44,211 nt of DNA. It comes from an uncultured Pseudomonadota bacterium. GTDB taxonomy: Bacteria > Myxococcota_A > Bradymonadia > Bradymonadales > Bradymonadaceae. A model generated the notes under the pieces. The model did not search any database. It was given only the letters and a program-made list of their open reading frames with translations, and had not been told where the DNA came from. Shown one piece after another: positions 15,307 through 22,733 of this stretch. The stretch spans positions 1 to 44,211 of the forward strand of contig CATLTV010000019.1 in the NCBI GenBank assembly GCA_950059285.1, written 5' to 3'. The position numbers were made by a program, and so were the translations under genes. The stretch's first letter is position 1. Each line of letters opens with the position of its first letter.

Positions 15307-15591
15307 CTAACGCACCTGTTCTCTGATACGGCAACACCGCATTGATTGTGTGTGTAACTACCGAGTTTTTCCTCCATTCAACACTTACTTAGGCGCATCA
15401 TTCGTACATTTATTCAATCAAGCGGGCGTTTTTATGGGGCGGCTGCTGATATATCAGCAGCCGCCCCATAAAAACGCCCGCTTGATGTGCATTTCCAGTA
15501 TTGAACTGTTATAAGTAATAACGCCTCGCTTTCACTGAAGTTTGCACCGTCTATCCCTGTGCCTCCCTGTTGTTTTTACGAGTATTGTATC
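15307..15591. other. Divergent intergenic region, 285 nt, containing a 70-nt palindrome
   Basis: Separates the barrel gene (minus) and the esterase gene (plus), so promoters for both should be here. The palindrome at 15417-15486 splits it into an upstream half for each gene (about 110 and 105 nt). I see no clear -35/-10 pair. Confidence 0.4.
15417..15486. repeat. Palindrome 4: 70-nt perfect palindrome between divergent genes
   Basis: Every base from 15417 to 15451 pairs with 15452-15486, giving 35-bp arms with no spacer. The core is GGGGCGGCTGCTGAT, with an ATAAAAA/TTTTTAT tract and an outer AAGCGGGCG arm. It lies upstream of both flanking genes rather than downstream, so it is not an ordinary gene-end terminator. 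It could insulate the two promoters, terminate an unseen small RNA, or act as a DNA cruciform or protein site. Confidence 0.85.
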
Positions 15592-16668
15592 ATGAGTCTG
15601 AAAAACCATCTGCCCACCACATTGTGTTGCATTGCGCTGATTCTCTCACTTATTGCCTGCACGGGCGATGACCTCCCCAATCAAGCGCAAACAGACCAGG
15701 ATCAGAGCACTCTCAGCGACGATATGACACTGGACATGAGCACAGATGCATCACGCGATGCAGATAAAGACAGGATCGACGCGACACAAGACATGCCTGA
15801 TGCATCCACACAACCCGAGGATCAACCTGCCGATCTCGACACTCCCGATCTGGTTGATGTCCCCGACATGACTGCCGATAAAGATCTAAGCCCGTTCCTT
15901 CCCTCATCTCCGTGTGTAGAACAAGCACGCGAACTTGCGTGTGAGTACAATACAACCGAGGTAGACGCTGATGGGCTCACACGCGATGTGCACTGGCAGG
16001 TTCCAGCAGGCGAGCCTCCTCTTTCGGGCTGGCCCATTGTTGTATTCTTTCAGGGTTCGCTTTATTCATCCGAGCTTGCCTGGGATAACACCGAGGGAAG
16101 CCTCTATGGAGCCTACCAGCTCACACGCACAATCAAAGAACTCCTTGATCGCGGCTTCGCAGTCCTGGCTCCAGAAGCAAGCTACGGAGGCTCCACGTAC
16201 TGGGACACAAACATCTGGCCCTATAATTACAGTTGGGAAAGCTCCAACGATCATGATCTGATGCTGGCCATCTTTGACGCTGCCGAAGAAGGCACATTTG
16301 GTCAACTCAACACTGATCGTTGGTTTGCCATGGGCATCTCCAGCGGAGGCTACATGACTAGCCGCATGGCCGTGGCATATCCTGGCAAATTCACCGCGCT
16401 TGCCATTGCAAGTGCATCCTACGCCACCTGCGGAGGATATTATTGCAGCGTACCCGATGCAGAAGATCTGCCACAGGATCACCCTCCAACGCTCTTCCTC
16501 CATGGCTCACTTGACAGCACCGTTCCCCTCTACACCATGGAATACTACTTTGATGAGCTACAGCTCCTGAACGTCGCCACAGAACAAATCGTGGACGACA
16601 CGGCTGGACATGAGTGGATTCCCGCCGCAGTCGAAGCTGTCCCTCGCTGGTTCACCACCATGAACTAG
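15592..16668 (+). CDS. Lipoprotein alpha/beta-hydrolase (esterase/depolymerase-like)
   Basis: A 358-residue protein with a type II signal (lipobox LIAC, lipidated Cys near residue 23). An acidic linker with DM pairs (DDMTLDMSTD, TQDMPDAS, VPDMTADKD; about residues 25-105) leads to a globular domain. The hydrolase domain shows the nucleophile elbow GISSG with Ser250, Asp308 in HGSLDSTVP and His340 in AGHEW, matching the Ser-Asp-His order of alpha/beta hydrolases. The nearest look is the PHB-depolymerase/feruloyl-esterase (LpqC-like) group. Substrate unknown. It probably acts at the cell surface on an ester or polymer. The ATG at 15592 gives the proper signal peptide. It ends 2 nt from the convergent gene at 16671, a convergent pair without a hairpin. 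Confidence 0.82.
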   Translation: MSLKNHLPTTLCCIALILSLIACTGDDLPNQAQTDQDQSTLSDDMTLDMSTDASRDADKDRIDATQDMPDASTQPEDQPADLDTPDLVDVPDMTADKDLSPFLPSSPCVEQARELACEYNTTEVDADGLTRDVHWQVPAGEPPLSGWPIVVFFQGSLYSSELAWDNTEGSLYGAYQLTRTIKELLDRGFAVLAPEASYGGSTYWDTNIWPYNYSWESSNDHDLMLAIFDAAEEGTFGQLNTDRWFAMGISSGGYMTSRMAVAYPGKFTALAIASASYATCGGYYCSVPDAEDLPQDHPPTLFLHGSLDSTVPLYTMEYYFDELQLLNVATEQIVDDTAGHEWIPAAVEAVPRWFTTMN

Positions 16669-16670
16669 GC

Positions 16671-17156
16671 TCACCATTCAAGGCTTACCATCGCGCCCGT
16701 CATACCAGGGCGCACCACAGGCACAAGCTGCAAGTTCACCTTGTAACGCAAGCGCAACGCATCGTTATAAGCCAACGCATCATAATAACTGGTGATGGCG
16801 GCGGCTGTGTAAATCGATGCAAAAGCCCCCCCTCCAATGACAATAAAGGTGGTGTCTTTTCGCACCACACCACCAAGCCCAAGAGCAAGGCCCATCCCTG
16901 CGCCGCTCATAAATAACATGCCCTTGAACACGCGATCCGCATAGATATTACCCAGCCCAGGAAACATGAGGCTGCGCTTGATCGCATCGCCTGGCTCCAG
17001 ACGAGCTTGCTCATAAAGCTCCAATCGTCGCTCAGGTGTAATCTTGTACTCAGCAGGAACATCTGAATACTCCTGAGCAGATACAGGCAACGACACACCA
17101 CACATACACATGATGCTCAGGGCAATCACACCCAGTTGTTTGACGCTCAACCTCAA
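16671..17156 (-). CDS. Predicted small membrane protein with signal peptide
   Basis: A 161-residue protein. It has an N-terminal hydrophobic signal ending VSAQ near residue 28, then a charged helix (PERRLELYEQARLEPGDAIKR), then FPGLGNIYADRVFKG, GMLFMSGAGMGLALGLGGVV and a second hydrophobic stretch (FIVIGGGAFASIYTAAAITSY). The PGxGxxY-hairpin pattern recalls DUF5683/TM2-like proteins; family uncertain. A perfect AAGGAGGT overlaps the stop of the upstream gene; it is 6 nt from the TTG at 17156 and only 3 nt from the TTG at 17159, so 17156 is preferred. It is clearly co-translated with the DUF2752 gene upstream. Confidence 0.65.
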   Translation of the reverse strand: MRLSVKQLGVIALSIMCMCGVSLPVSAQEYSDVPAEYKITPERRLELYEQARLEPGDAIKRSLMFPGLGNIYADRVFKGMLFMSGAGMGLALGLGGVVRKDTTFIVIGGGAFASIYTAAAITSYYDALAYNDALRLRYKVNLQLVPVVRPGMTGAMVSLEW

Positions 17157-17168
17157 CAATGACCTCCT

Positions 17169-17579
17169 TCAAATCCCCATCTTGTACAGGTAAACCCAGT
17201 TCAAGACAGGAATCAAGACCACCAAGACCTTGATCAAAGTATCCTCCCAATCTGCGAGGTGAAGCACCAGTCGTTGACGTGTCACAAGCCCCCAGAGGCT
17301 CGCTGCACCCCACACAAGCAGCAGCAGGTAAATCATCATCATCATGGGTTGGAACGCGAGCGCGCCAAAAAGATCGCCATGAAATAGCCGCAGCGTGCCA
17401 CGTGTCGCACCGCAGCTCAAACAGGGCACGCCAAACTGACTTTTCATCGCGCACTGACTAAACGAGGTGTGGCCATGCTCAAGCATCCAGCCTCCTAACG
17501 GAAGGCCAAACAATGGCAGCATGAGCACCGCTCCAAGAGGAAACTCCCCAAGCCTTCTTGGTCGTACATAGATTTGCAT
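17169..17579 (-). CDS. DUF2752 family membrane protein
   Basis: A 136-residue inner-membrane protein. It shows the DUF2752 signature: a first Cys (QCAMKSQFGVPC), then PCLSCGATRG and FHGDLFGALAFQP. Three or four hydrophobic helices are seen, one near the N-terminus, one following the motif (MMMMIYLLLLVWGAASLWGL) and one near the C-terminus. The family's function is not established; the CxxCG motif suggests metal or thiol chemistry. Start: the ATG at 17579 has AAAGGTAGAG about 8 nt upstream, better than the ATG at 17603, which has no ribosome-binding site. It is first of a two-gene operon, with its stop overlapping the Shine-Dalgarno of the next gene. Confidence 0.75.
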   Translation of the reverse strand: MQIYVRPRRLGEFPLGAVLMLPLFGLPLGGWMLEHGHTSFSQCAMKSQFGVPCLSCGATRGTLRLFHGDLFGALAFQPMMMMIYLLLLVWGAASLWGLVTRQRLVLHLADWEDTLIKVLVVLIPVLNWVYLYKMGI

Positions 17580-17670
17580 GAACTCTACCTTTTCTTGTGA
17601 CATCAAGACATCATCACGAACACACCCAGACTAACATAAACGCGACATGCGTTCATACTACCCATGGGCA

Positions 17671-18738
17671 TCATGCGTGCCACACCTTGAGCAACATTCC
17701 GACAAGCTCTTCTGCGCTCAATTGAGCAGCATCACCAGGAGAAATCCCCGTCCACACAGCACGATACGCCACATCAAGCAGTGATAATTGCTGTCCCATG
17801 GGTTCATCGCGAGGAGTCATAATATCTTCATACACAAGGCTTTTTAAGTCGACCGAGGCGTCCTCATCCACGACAGGTTGCAATCTGGCCACCTCAAGCG
17901 CGCGCTCAAAAGACTCCCTGATTATGCTCAGAGACACACCAAACCAGATGGCACATTCACCCTGTTCAAGCGTCTCCCGCGTCGACACAGGCATCCAACG
18001 CCGCCACTGGCCAGGTAATTTGTGCGCTGTATCCTCATAAAAAGGAAGCTCGGGAGCGGGTGTTTTCAACAACTCCAACCACACCACATCCTCTTTACGA
18101 GCCTCCTCAAGCTCACGTTCATTCAGAGCATCAGACAGCACATTCTCATAGTCATCCCCAAGAACAACCCACATCCCCTCAGCGAGCTTTTCAACAAAGA
18201 ACGCATCCTCAGGGTCGTCCATATCTTCCCAATCGCAATACAGCTCATAAAGCGCCTGCTTGAGCGAGAAATAGCGACCAAGCCGCTCAACTACAAGATC
18301 ATCAGTAAGGTCCTGCTCTTCCAAAACCTTTACTGCCTGATCGGGTTCAAACACGGGCTGAACTTGTGGATCAAGTCGTCGCTGTTCGAACAATTGAGCA
18401 CAGATGACAGGCCCATCAATCACACCAAAATCGCGCATAAACAACACGATCTCACCAGCATCATCGGCAAAAGCAAAGCGCACTACCGCACGCTGCACAT
18501 CCTTCGCGCCTACCTGTTCGCCGCAGTTCTCACACACATAATCGGCGACCTCATGGGCTGTGCTGGCGATACGAAGTAAGGAGTAAAGATCAAAGGAATG
18601 AAAGCTCGTGGAGTGATAAAAGCGTTGTATTTGAGGGTGTCCGCACACACCACAACCACAGAGCACATCGTGGATATACATCTGCTCCGGGTGACCTGAG
18701 CTATCAGGTCTAAAATGAAAAACAAACGGCTCAGCCAT
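17671..18738 (-). CDS. Soluble protein with two Cys clusters, unknown function
   Basis: A 355-residue cytoplasmic protein. Near the N-terminus it has CGCGVCGH (about residues 27-34) and then CENCG (about 69-73), a spacing fit for a zinc ribbon. The rest is acidic and mixed alpha/beta, with a helical section rich in Asp/Glu (CDWEDMDDPEDAFFVEKLAEGM). No family recognised. The ATG at 18738 has AGGT 9 nt upstream. Only 26 nt separate the start from the 22-bp palindrome at 18765-18812, leaving no room for a normal promoter, so expression probably depends on read-through from the protease gene or on a promoter inside the palindrome. Confidence 0.65.
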   Translation of the reverse strand: MAEPFVFHFRPDSSGHPEQMYIHDVLCGCGVCGHPQIQRFYHSTSFHSFDLYSLLRIASTAHEVADYVCENCGEQVGAKDVQRAVVRFAFADDAGEIVLFMRDFGVIDGPVICAQLFEQRRLDPQVQPVFEPDQAVKVLEEQDLTDDLVVERLGRYFSLKQALYELYCDWEDMDDPEDAFFVEKLAEGMWVVLGDDYENVLSDALNERELEEARKEDVVWLELLKTPAPELPFYEDTAHKLPGQWRRWMPVSTRETLEQGECAIWFGVSLSIIRESFERALEVARLQPVVDEDASVDLKSLVYEDIMTPRDEPMGQQLSLLDVAYRAVWTGISPGDAAQLSAEELVGMLLKVWHA

Positions 18739-18764
18739 GATAAAAAGACCTGTAAAATAAAGAA

Positions 18765-18812
18765 GATAAAAGAGGGGCGCGGTTGCATCCGCAACCGCGC
18801 CCCTCTTTTATC
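18765..18812. terminator. Palindrome 5: 22-bp perfect stem between tandem genes
   Basis: Arms 18765-18786 and 18791-18812 pair perfectly with an ATCC loop. The core is GGGGCGCGGTTGC, flanked by GATAAAAGA/TCTTTTATC. It lies 18 nt after the protease stop (18831) and 26 nt before the next start (18738), both on the minus strand. Confidence 0.85.
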
Positions 18813-18830
18813 ATTCATGAGATGAGCGAT

Positions 18831-20390
18831 CTAGTATGTAATCTCGATGCTCCAACCAAGAAGCTTACCATCATCCTGACGAGAGTTGTCAGCGATGTCG
18901 ATGACCCAGTCACCCTTGGCGTTTTCACCGTTGAAGTCTTCGAGCACGAAGGTGTCCTTGATGCTCTTACCAGCGGAGCCGTCGTTCTCGGAGATCACAG
19001 CGACGTCGCCTTCAGGAGAGATCACAAGGATATCAAGGTCGCCGATCCAGGAGTGTTCCACATCAAGTGTCACTTTCACGAGTGCAATACGCTCATCAAG
19101 CTCCACAGAGATCTTGTCCTGAACGCCCATGGGGTCGTTGTCAGGGATAGCAACTTCACCAGTCATGCTGCTGAATGTAGCAGTCTGAGCCATGGCAGAA
19201 CATGTCATGTTTGCAGAACATGCAGAGTCTTCACAGTCGATGAGACCGTTGGAGTCGTTGTCCAGGCCATCGCCACAGATTTCGACCACTGGCTCTTCAA
19301 GCTCGGGCTCGGCAGCGCTGACGCTGCGACCGAATTCCTGAACGTACTTGTAAGAGAGCCAACCGAAACCAGGACCGAATTCGTTCTTGGAGCCCCAGGA
19401 ACCGCCTGTACCCCAGCTGTTCTTGAACAGGAAGAAGCCCTTGTCGTACACAACTTCGCCGTTGTCATCAAGCAGTGGCTTACCATCTGTACCAAGACGA
19501 GGGAATGTTTTCTCGTCGTCCCAACCCACAAGGAGGATGGAGTGACCTGCTGGCTTCTCTTTACCTTCCTTGATCGCTTCGGGACCGGGGTAAACCACAG
19601 CACCTGCGGACTTGTTACCAGAGTTCAGGCCGAGGGAAGAACCACCGTGGCTCCAGGACTGGTAGTAGAAGTCCATACCAGACACCACAGCGCGCTTGTT
19701 CTTGAACATGTAGGTCTTCAAGGAGTTGGTGTAGCTGGAGACATACTCGCGGCGAGGCAAGAAGTACTTCTTGGCGTCGCGTGTCATCTGGTCAGGATCG
19801 CCGTTTGTGAAACACTTGGTGGGGACTTCATAGTCATCGCCCATTTTGCCACACTCGGGATCATCAGAAGCGCTCCACTTGCTACCCTCGTAGGGCCATG
19901 CGGACTCCTCTGGGATACCGTAACGGTTGATTGTGGAGATGTTTGCGTTGCCCGAAGAACCACCAGTGTGGGGGAAGTAACCGCCCTGAACCTTGGTGGA
20001 CCACTGCAAGTACTGCTCGGAGAAGTCAGGATCTTGCATGCCAGCCTTGATGTAAAGGTGCTCCATCAAACCCACGGTGGAGAAGATTGAACAGACACCA
20101 CGGCTACGCTGGTTTCTCACGGGGCTGAGTGTCTCAACCACGTTGAAGGATGCAGGCAATTCAAGGTCGTACTTGCTGTCAAAGCGAGCAAGCTCTTTAC
20201 CCTGTGACACAGGGTGATCGCCCACGAGCACATCAAGGTCTTCCAGAGGGAAGTTTGTATCATCCTCAATCACAGAGTTTTCTGTATCTGTGTTGCTACC
20301 TTCATCACCTTCTTCAGGTGTACAGGCTGCCATCAGAGTAAAAAGTGCACACACACACCAGAGACCGTACTTCAGTTCTTTTTGCATCAT
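18831..20390 (-). CDS. Papain-like (C1A) lipoprotein protease with P-domain
   Basis: A 519-residue protein with a type II signal (lipobox MAAC, lipidated Cys23). The C1A peptidase domain spans about 75-365: Gln94 (oxyanion hole) and Cys100 in PVRNQRSRGVCSIFS, His283 in AGHSILLVGWDD, Asn324 in FKNSWGTGG. The usual CGSCWAFS box is altered to RGVCSIFS, but all catalytic residues are kept. A short CGDGLDNDSNGLIDCEDSAC motif (about 378-397) follows, the Asp-rich disulfide motif common in Myxococcota surface proteins. The C-terminal 115 residues are a proprotein-convertase P-domain (GDLDILVISPEGD...GDWVIDIADNS...GWSIEI). Likely a surface or secreted protease. GGAAG upstream supports the double ATG at 20390; a promoter candidate lies at 20475-20504. 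Confidence 0.88.
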   Translation of the reverse strand: MMQKELKYGLWCVCALFTLMAACTPEEGDEGSNTDTENSVIEDDTNFPLEDLDVLVGDHPVSQGKELARFDSKYDLELPASFNVVETLSPVRNQRSRGVCSIFSTVGLMEHLYIKAGMQDPDFSEQYLQWSTKVQGGYFPHTGGSSGNANISTINRYGIPEESAWPYEGSKWSASDDPECGKMGDDYEVPTKCFTNGDPDQMTRDAKKYFLPRREYVSSYTNSLKTYMFKNKRAVVSGMDFYYQSWSHGGSSLGLNSGNKSAGAVVYPGPEAIKEGKEKPAGHSILLVGWDDEKTFPRLGTDGKPLLDDNGEVVYDKGFFLFKNSWGTGGSWGSKNEFGPGFGWLSYKYVQEFGRSVSAAEPELEEPVVEICGDGLDNDSNGLIDCEDSACSANMTCSAMAQTATFSSMTGEVAIPDNDPMGVQDKISVELDERIALVKVTLDVEHSWIGDLDILVISPEGDVAVISENDGSAGKSIKDTFVLEDFNGENAKGDWVIDIADNSRQDDGKLLGWSIEITY

Positions 20391-20601
20391 CTTCGATTTC
20401 TTCCTTTCTTATAATTATCACAACACGTGAACGTGAGCTTTACTTATGTCACACAAGGGTTTCTCTGAGCACGATCTATACCAGAGTTCCTATGAAAATA
20501 ACAAGATTAACTTAACGCACAAAAACAACAGCAAATACAGCATGTTGGGCAGCACACACTACAAACACTCAAAATATTGCCACGCAAGATGTGGCAACTG
20601 T
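20391..20601. other. Intergenic leader of the protease gene
   Basis: About 210 AT-rich bases between the protease start and the palindrome at 20602-20667. It holds the promoter candidate annotated at 20475-20504. No gene or RNA is recognised. Confidence 0.35.
20475..20504 (-). promoter_or_regulatory. Promoter candidate for the papain-like protease gene
   Basis: On the minus strand TTGTTA (20504-20499) is followed after 18 nt by TATAGA (20480-20475), with a TGG just before the -10 box that could act as an extended -10. The leader would be about 80 nt. Confidence 0.4.
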
Positions 20602-20667
20602 AGTAGTCAGTCAAGATAAGGGGTGTGGCAACTAAAGTTGCCACACCCCTTATCTTGACTGACTACT
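20602..20667. terminator. Palindrome 6: 31/32-bp perfect stem after the YbjN-like gene
   Basis: Arms from 20602 and 20667 pair perfectly to a 4-nt TAAA turn. The core is AAGGGGTGTGGCAAC, with an outer AGTAGTCAGTCAAGAT arm. It begins 8 nt after the stop of the gene at 20676 and lies upstream of the next gene on the same strand. Confidence 0.87.
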
Positions 20668-20675
20668 TGTGTTTC

Positions 20676-21164
20676 TTACTCAGCGTCGTAAAGCTCGGTC
20701 CAGCACTCCTCAAGCGTGCGGCGTCCATAAGCGACATCCATGATCACAGGAAGGTAACGTCCCATCTCGGCCCAGTTAATAAACAGGGTATGAGCGATCA
20801 CTTCGACAGAAAGCTCTGAAGTATCCTCGTAGATCAGACCCGTGCGCATGGTAAGCTCGTGATCAAGATCGATCTCAAAGCCTCCCACCGTCAGAAGCTG
20901 TGAGTTGATGCGGTTGAGAAGTTGAAGCGTCTCAAGAAGATGACCCTCATTAGGCAACGCTTCGGGTGGACGGCTAAACATCAAGAGCGCGTTGACATCC
21001 TCACTCAACGGAGCAGCCTCAACAACGCACTCCCAGGAGAGGTCATCATCAATGCTCATCCCTGTCTTCACAGCGACACCCTCATCAAGGACCACACAGT
21101 CCAGCTCTTCTTGTTCAAAAATTTCAGCAACAACGGCGATCGGATCAAGTTTGGAATCAGACAT
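20676..21164 (-). CDS. YbjN-domain-like protein
   Basis: A 162-residue acidic cytoplasmic protein (MSDSKLDPIAVVAEIFEQ). The arrangement of a beta-rich N-terminal half, LLETLQLLNRINSQLLTVGGFEIDLDHELTMRTGLIYEDTSELSVEVIAHTL and a C-terminal MDVAYGRRTLEECW matches the YbjN / type III secretion chaperone-like fold, seen as short proteins that bind partner proteins. Function is not known for most members. The ATG at 21164 has GGAG 8 nt upstream; an upstream extension to 21278 would run through the hairpin at 21203 and has no ribosome-binding site. Only 38 nt separate that hairpin from the start codon. It is closed downstream by palindrome 6. Confidence 0.68.
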   Translation of the reverse strand: MSDSKLDPIAVVAEIFEQEELDCVVLDEGVAVKTGMSIDDDLSWECVVEAAPLSEDVNALLMFSRPPEALPNEGHLLETLQLLNRINSQLLTVGGFEIDLDHELTMRTGLIYEDTSELSVEVIAHTLFINWAEMGRYLPVIMDVAYGRRTLEECWTELYDAE

Positions 21165-21202
21165 TCGAGGTCTCCAACACAAGTTAAATGAAGCAAAATG
21201 AA

Positions 21203-21236
21203 AGCCAGGAGGATGACTTAAATCATCCTCCTGGCT
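21203..21236. terminator. Palindrome 7: 14-bp stem after the DUF1552 gene
   Basis: AGCCAGGAGGATGA pairs with TCATCCTCCTGGCT across a 6-nt CTTAAA loop. It lies between the DUF1552 stop (21312) and the YbjN-like start (21164), both minus strand, and has no U-tract. Confidence 0.75.
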
Positions 21237-21311
21237 CTGAATTATCACGATATAGTGCAAAGCATGATCAACACGCAATAGCGATCTTCATGTGAATGCG
21301 TTCATGAGGCT

Positions 21312-22670
21312 CTAAACCAGAATCTCGGACAGCACGCCTGTGGAGTCTGCACCAAAACTTGATGAGCTCACGCCCACATTTTGAAGCATGGTAAGGAACA
21401 GGTTTGCGACAGGCGTTTTATTCGGAAGCTGGATATGCTCGCCAGACTTGATTTGGCCACCACCACGACCTGCCAACAGCACAGGAAGGTTATCGTGGTT
21501 GTGAGCGTTTCCGTCCGAGATTTCGGAGGAGAAGAACACCAGAGAGTTGTGAAGGAGCGTATTACCATCCACATCCGTCTTGCTGTTCAACGCGTTCAAG
21601 AAGTATGCAAACTGAGTGACCTCCCATTTCGCGATCTGGACAAGCTTGGCATAGTTCTCCGCCTTGCTCTCGTGGTGAGAGATCTGGTGGTGGTTTCCTG
21701 ATACCTCGACGCCTGGCTCGCTCTGGTAGTTACGACCACTGCCCGCATTGCTGAGCATGAATGTAATGACACGAGTCATATCACACTCAAAGTTTGCAGC
21801 CATGATATCAGCCATCATCCTTGCCTTGTCAGCAAATGAGGTCGCTGCACCTGGCTCTGATGGAGGCGTACACACAGGACCATTAAGATCCATTTCCACA
21901 CGACGCTCAAGCTCACGCACACCATCCATGTATTGTTCAAGCTTGATCTTGTCTTTTTGCCCAAGTTGCTGCTGGAGCTTGGTGGTATCTTCCTTCACAT
22001 AATCAAGCACGCTCTTTCGCAACGCACGACGACGCGCGATCGCCTCGGCAGACTGTGTGGAATCAAATGACGCAAAGGTGTAATCAAACGCCTGACGCAC
22101 ATCGGTGATCTTGGGAAGAGGCGTGGTCTCGTTGGCCCAAGAGATATTACGTGAGTACGCACAGCTGTAGCCTGAATCACAGTTTCCTGTGGACCCACCA
22201 CCATCCATACCAAACTGAAGTGAGGGATAACGGGTCTTGTCTTTGAGGGCATCTGCGGCGACCTGATCCATGGAGACGCCGTTCTGAATATCAGAGCCAT
22301 CCGTCTTACGAATACGACGCGCGGTGATAAAGGTTCCTGTACCACGCGCGTGATCACCAGGACCATCACCGCCTGACCACCCTGAACTATTCTCAAGACC
22401 AGAGAGAACAAGGAAGTGTTCGCGTAAGCTCTCAAGCGGAGCAAGGATTTGCTTGGCAGCCCAGTTGCGACCTGTCGCCTCAGGCTTCCACTCCTGCATA
22501 TGGATACCGTTGGGCACATAGAAGACAGCCATTCTGCGGGGAACATCCATGCCCTGTGCAAAAGCGACACGCGAAGGAAGCATCGCCTCCAAAAACGGGA
22601 GTGCCAAGGTGGCTCCTGCCCCTCTCAAAAAGGTACGACGCCCCAGTGGTTTACGACGATATGTACTCAT
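21312..22670 (-). CDS. DUF1552 family protein with Tat signal
   Basis: A 452-residue protein. It begins MSTYRRKPLGRRTFLRGAGA, a twin-arginine signal (RRTFLRG) with hydrophobic region to about residue 37 (AFAQ). The mature part has the DUF1552 pattern: FYVPNGIHMQEWKPEATG, LSGLENSSGWSGGDGPGDHARGTGTF, SYSCAYSRNISW, and a C-terminal HHQISHHES...NTLLHNSLVFFSSEISDGNAHNHDNLPVLLAGRGGG. DUF1552 resembles sulfatase/alkaline-phosphatase-fold proteins (DUF1501-like) found next to DUF1592/1585 genes in planctomycetes and myxobacteria; reaction unknown. It lies 63 nt downstream of the DUF1592 partner in the same operon. Export folded by Tat implies a cofactor or metal. A TatA-like gene is at 30921. Confidence 0.9.
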   Translation of the reverse strand: MSTYRRKPLGRRTFLRGAGATLALPFLEAMLPSRVAFAQGMDVPRRMAVFYVPNGIHMQEWKPEATGRNWAAKQILAPLESLREHFLVLSGLENSSGWSGGDGPGDHARGTGTFITARRIRKTDGSDIQNGVSMDQVAADALKDKTRYPSLQFGMDGGGSTGNCDSGYSCAYSRNISWANETTPLPKITDVRQAFDYTFASFDSTQSAEAIARRRALRKSVLDYVKEDTTKLQQQLGQKDKIKLEQYMDGVRELERRVEMDLNGPVCTPPSEPGAATSFADKARMMADIMAANFECDMTRVITFMLSNAGSGRNYQSEPGVEVSGNHHQISHHESKAENYAKLVQIAKWEVTQFAYFLNALNSKTDVDGNTLLHNSLVFFSSEISDGNAHNHDNLPVLLAGRGGGQIKSGEHIQLPNKTPVANLFLTMLQNVGVSSSSFGADSTGVLSEILV

Positions 22671-22733
22671 AATTTCAAGACCTGTGAAAGAGTGATTAAA
22701 TCCAGAAGTTCTGATGGTGGTTCAAGTGCGTGA

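Noticed and set aside
18783-20090. A 435-codon open frame on the plus strand opposite the papain-like protease gene
   Set aside because: It is antisense to a gene with clear protease and P-domain motifs, has no sensible ribosome-binding site and a low-complexity His/Val/Cys-rich product; it is a shadow of codon periodicity.
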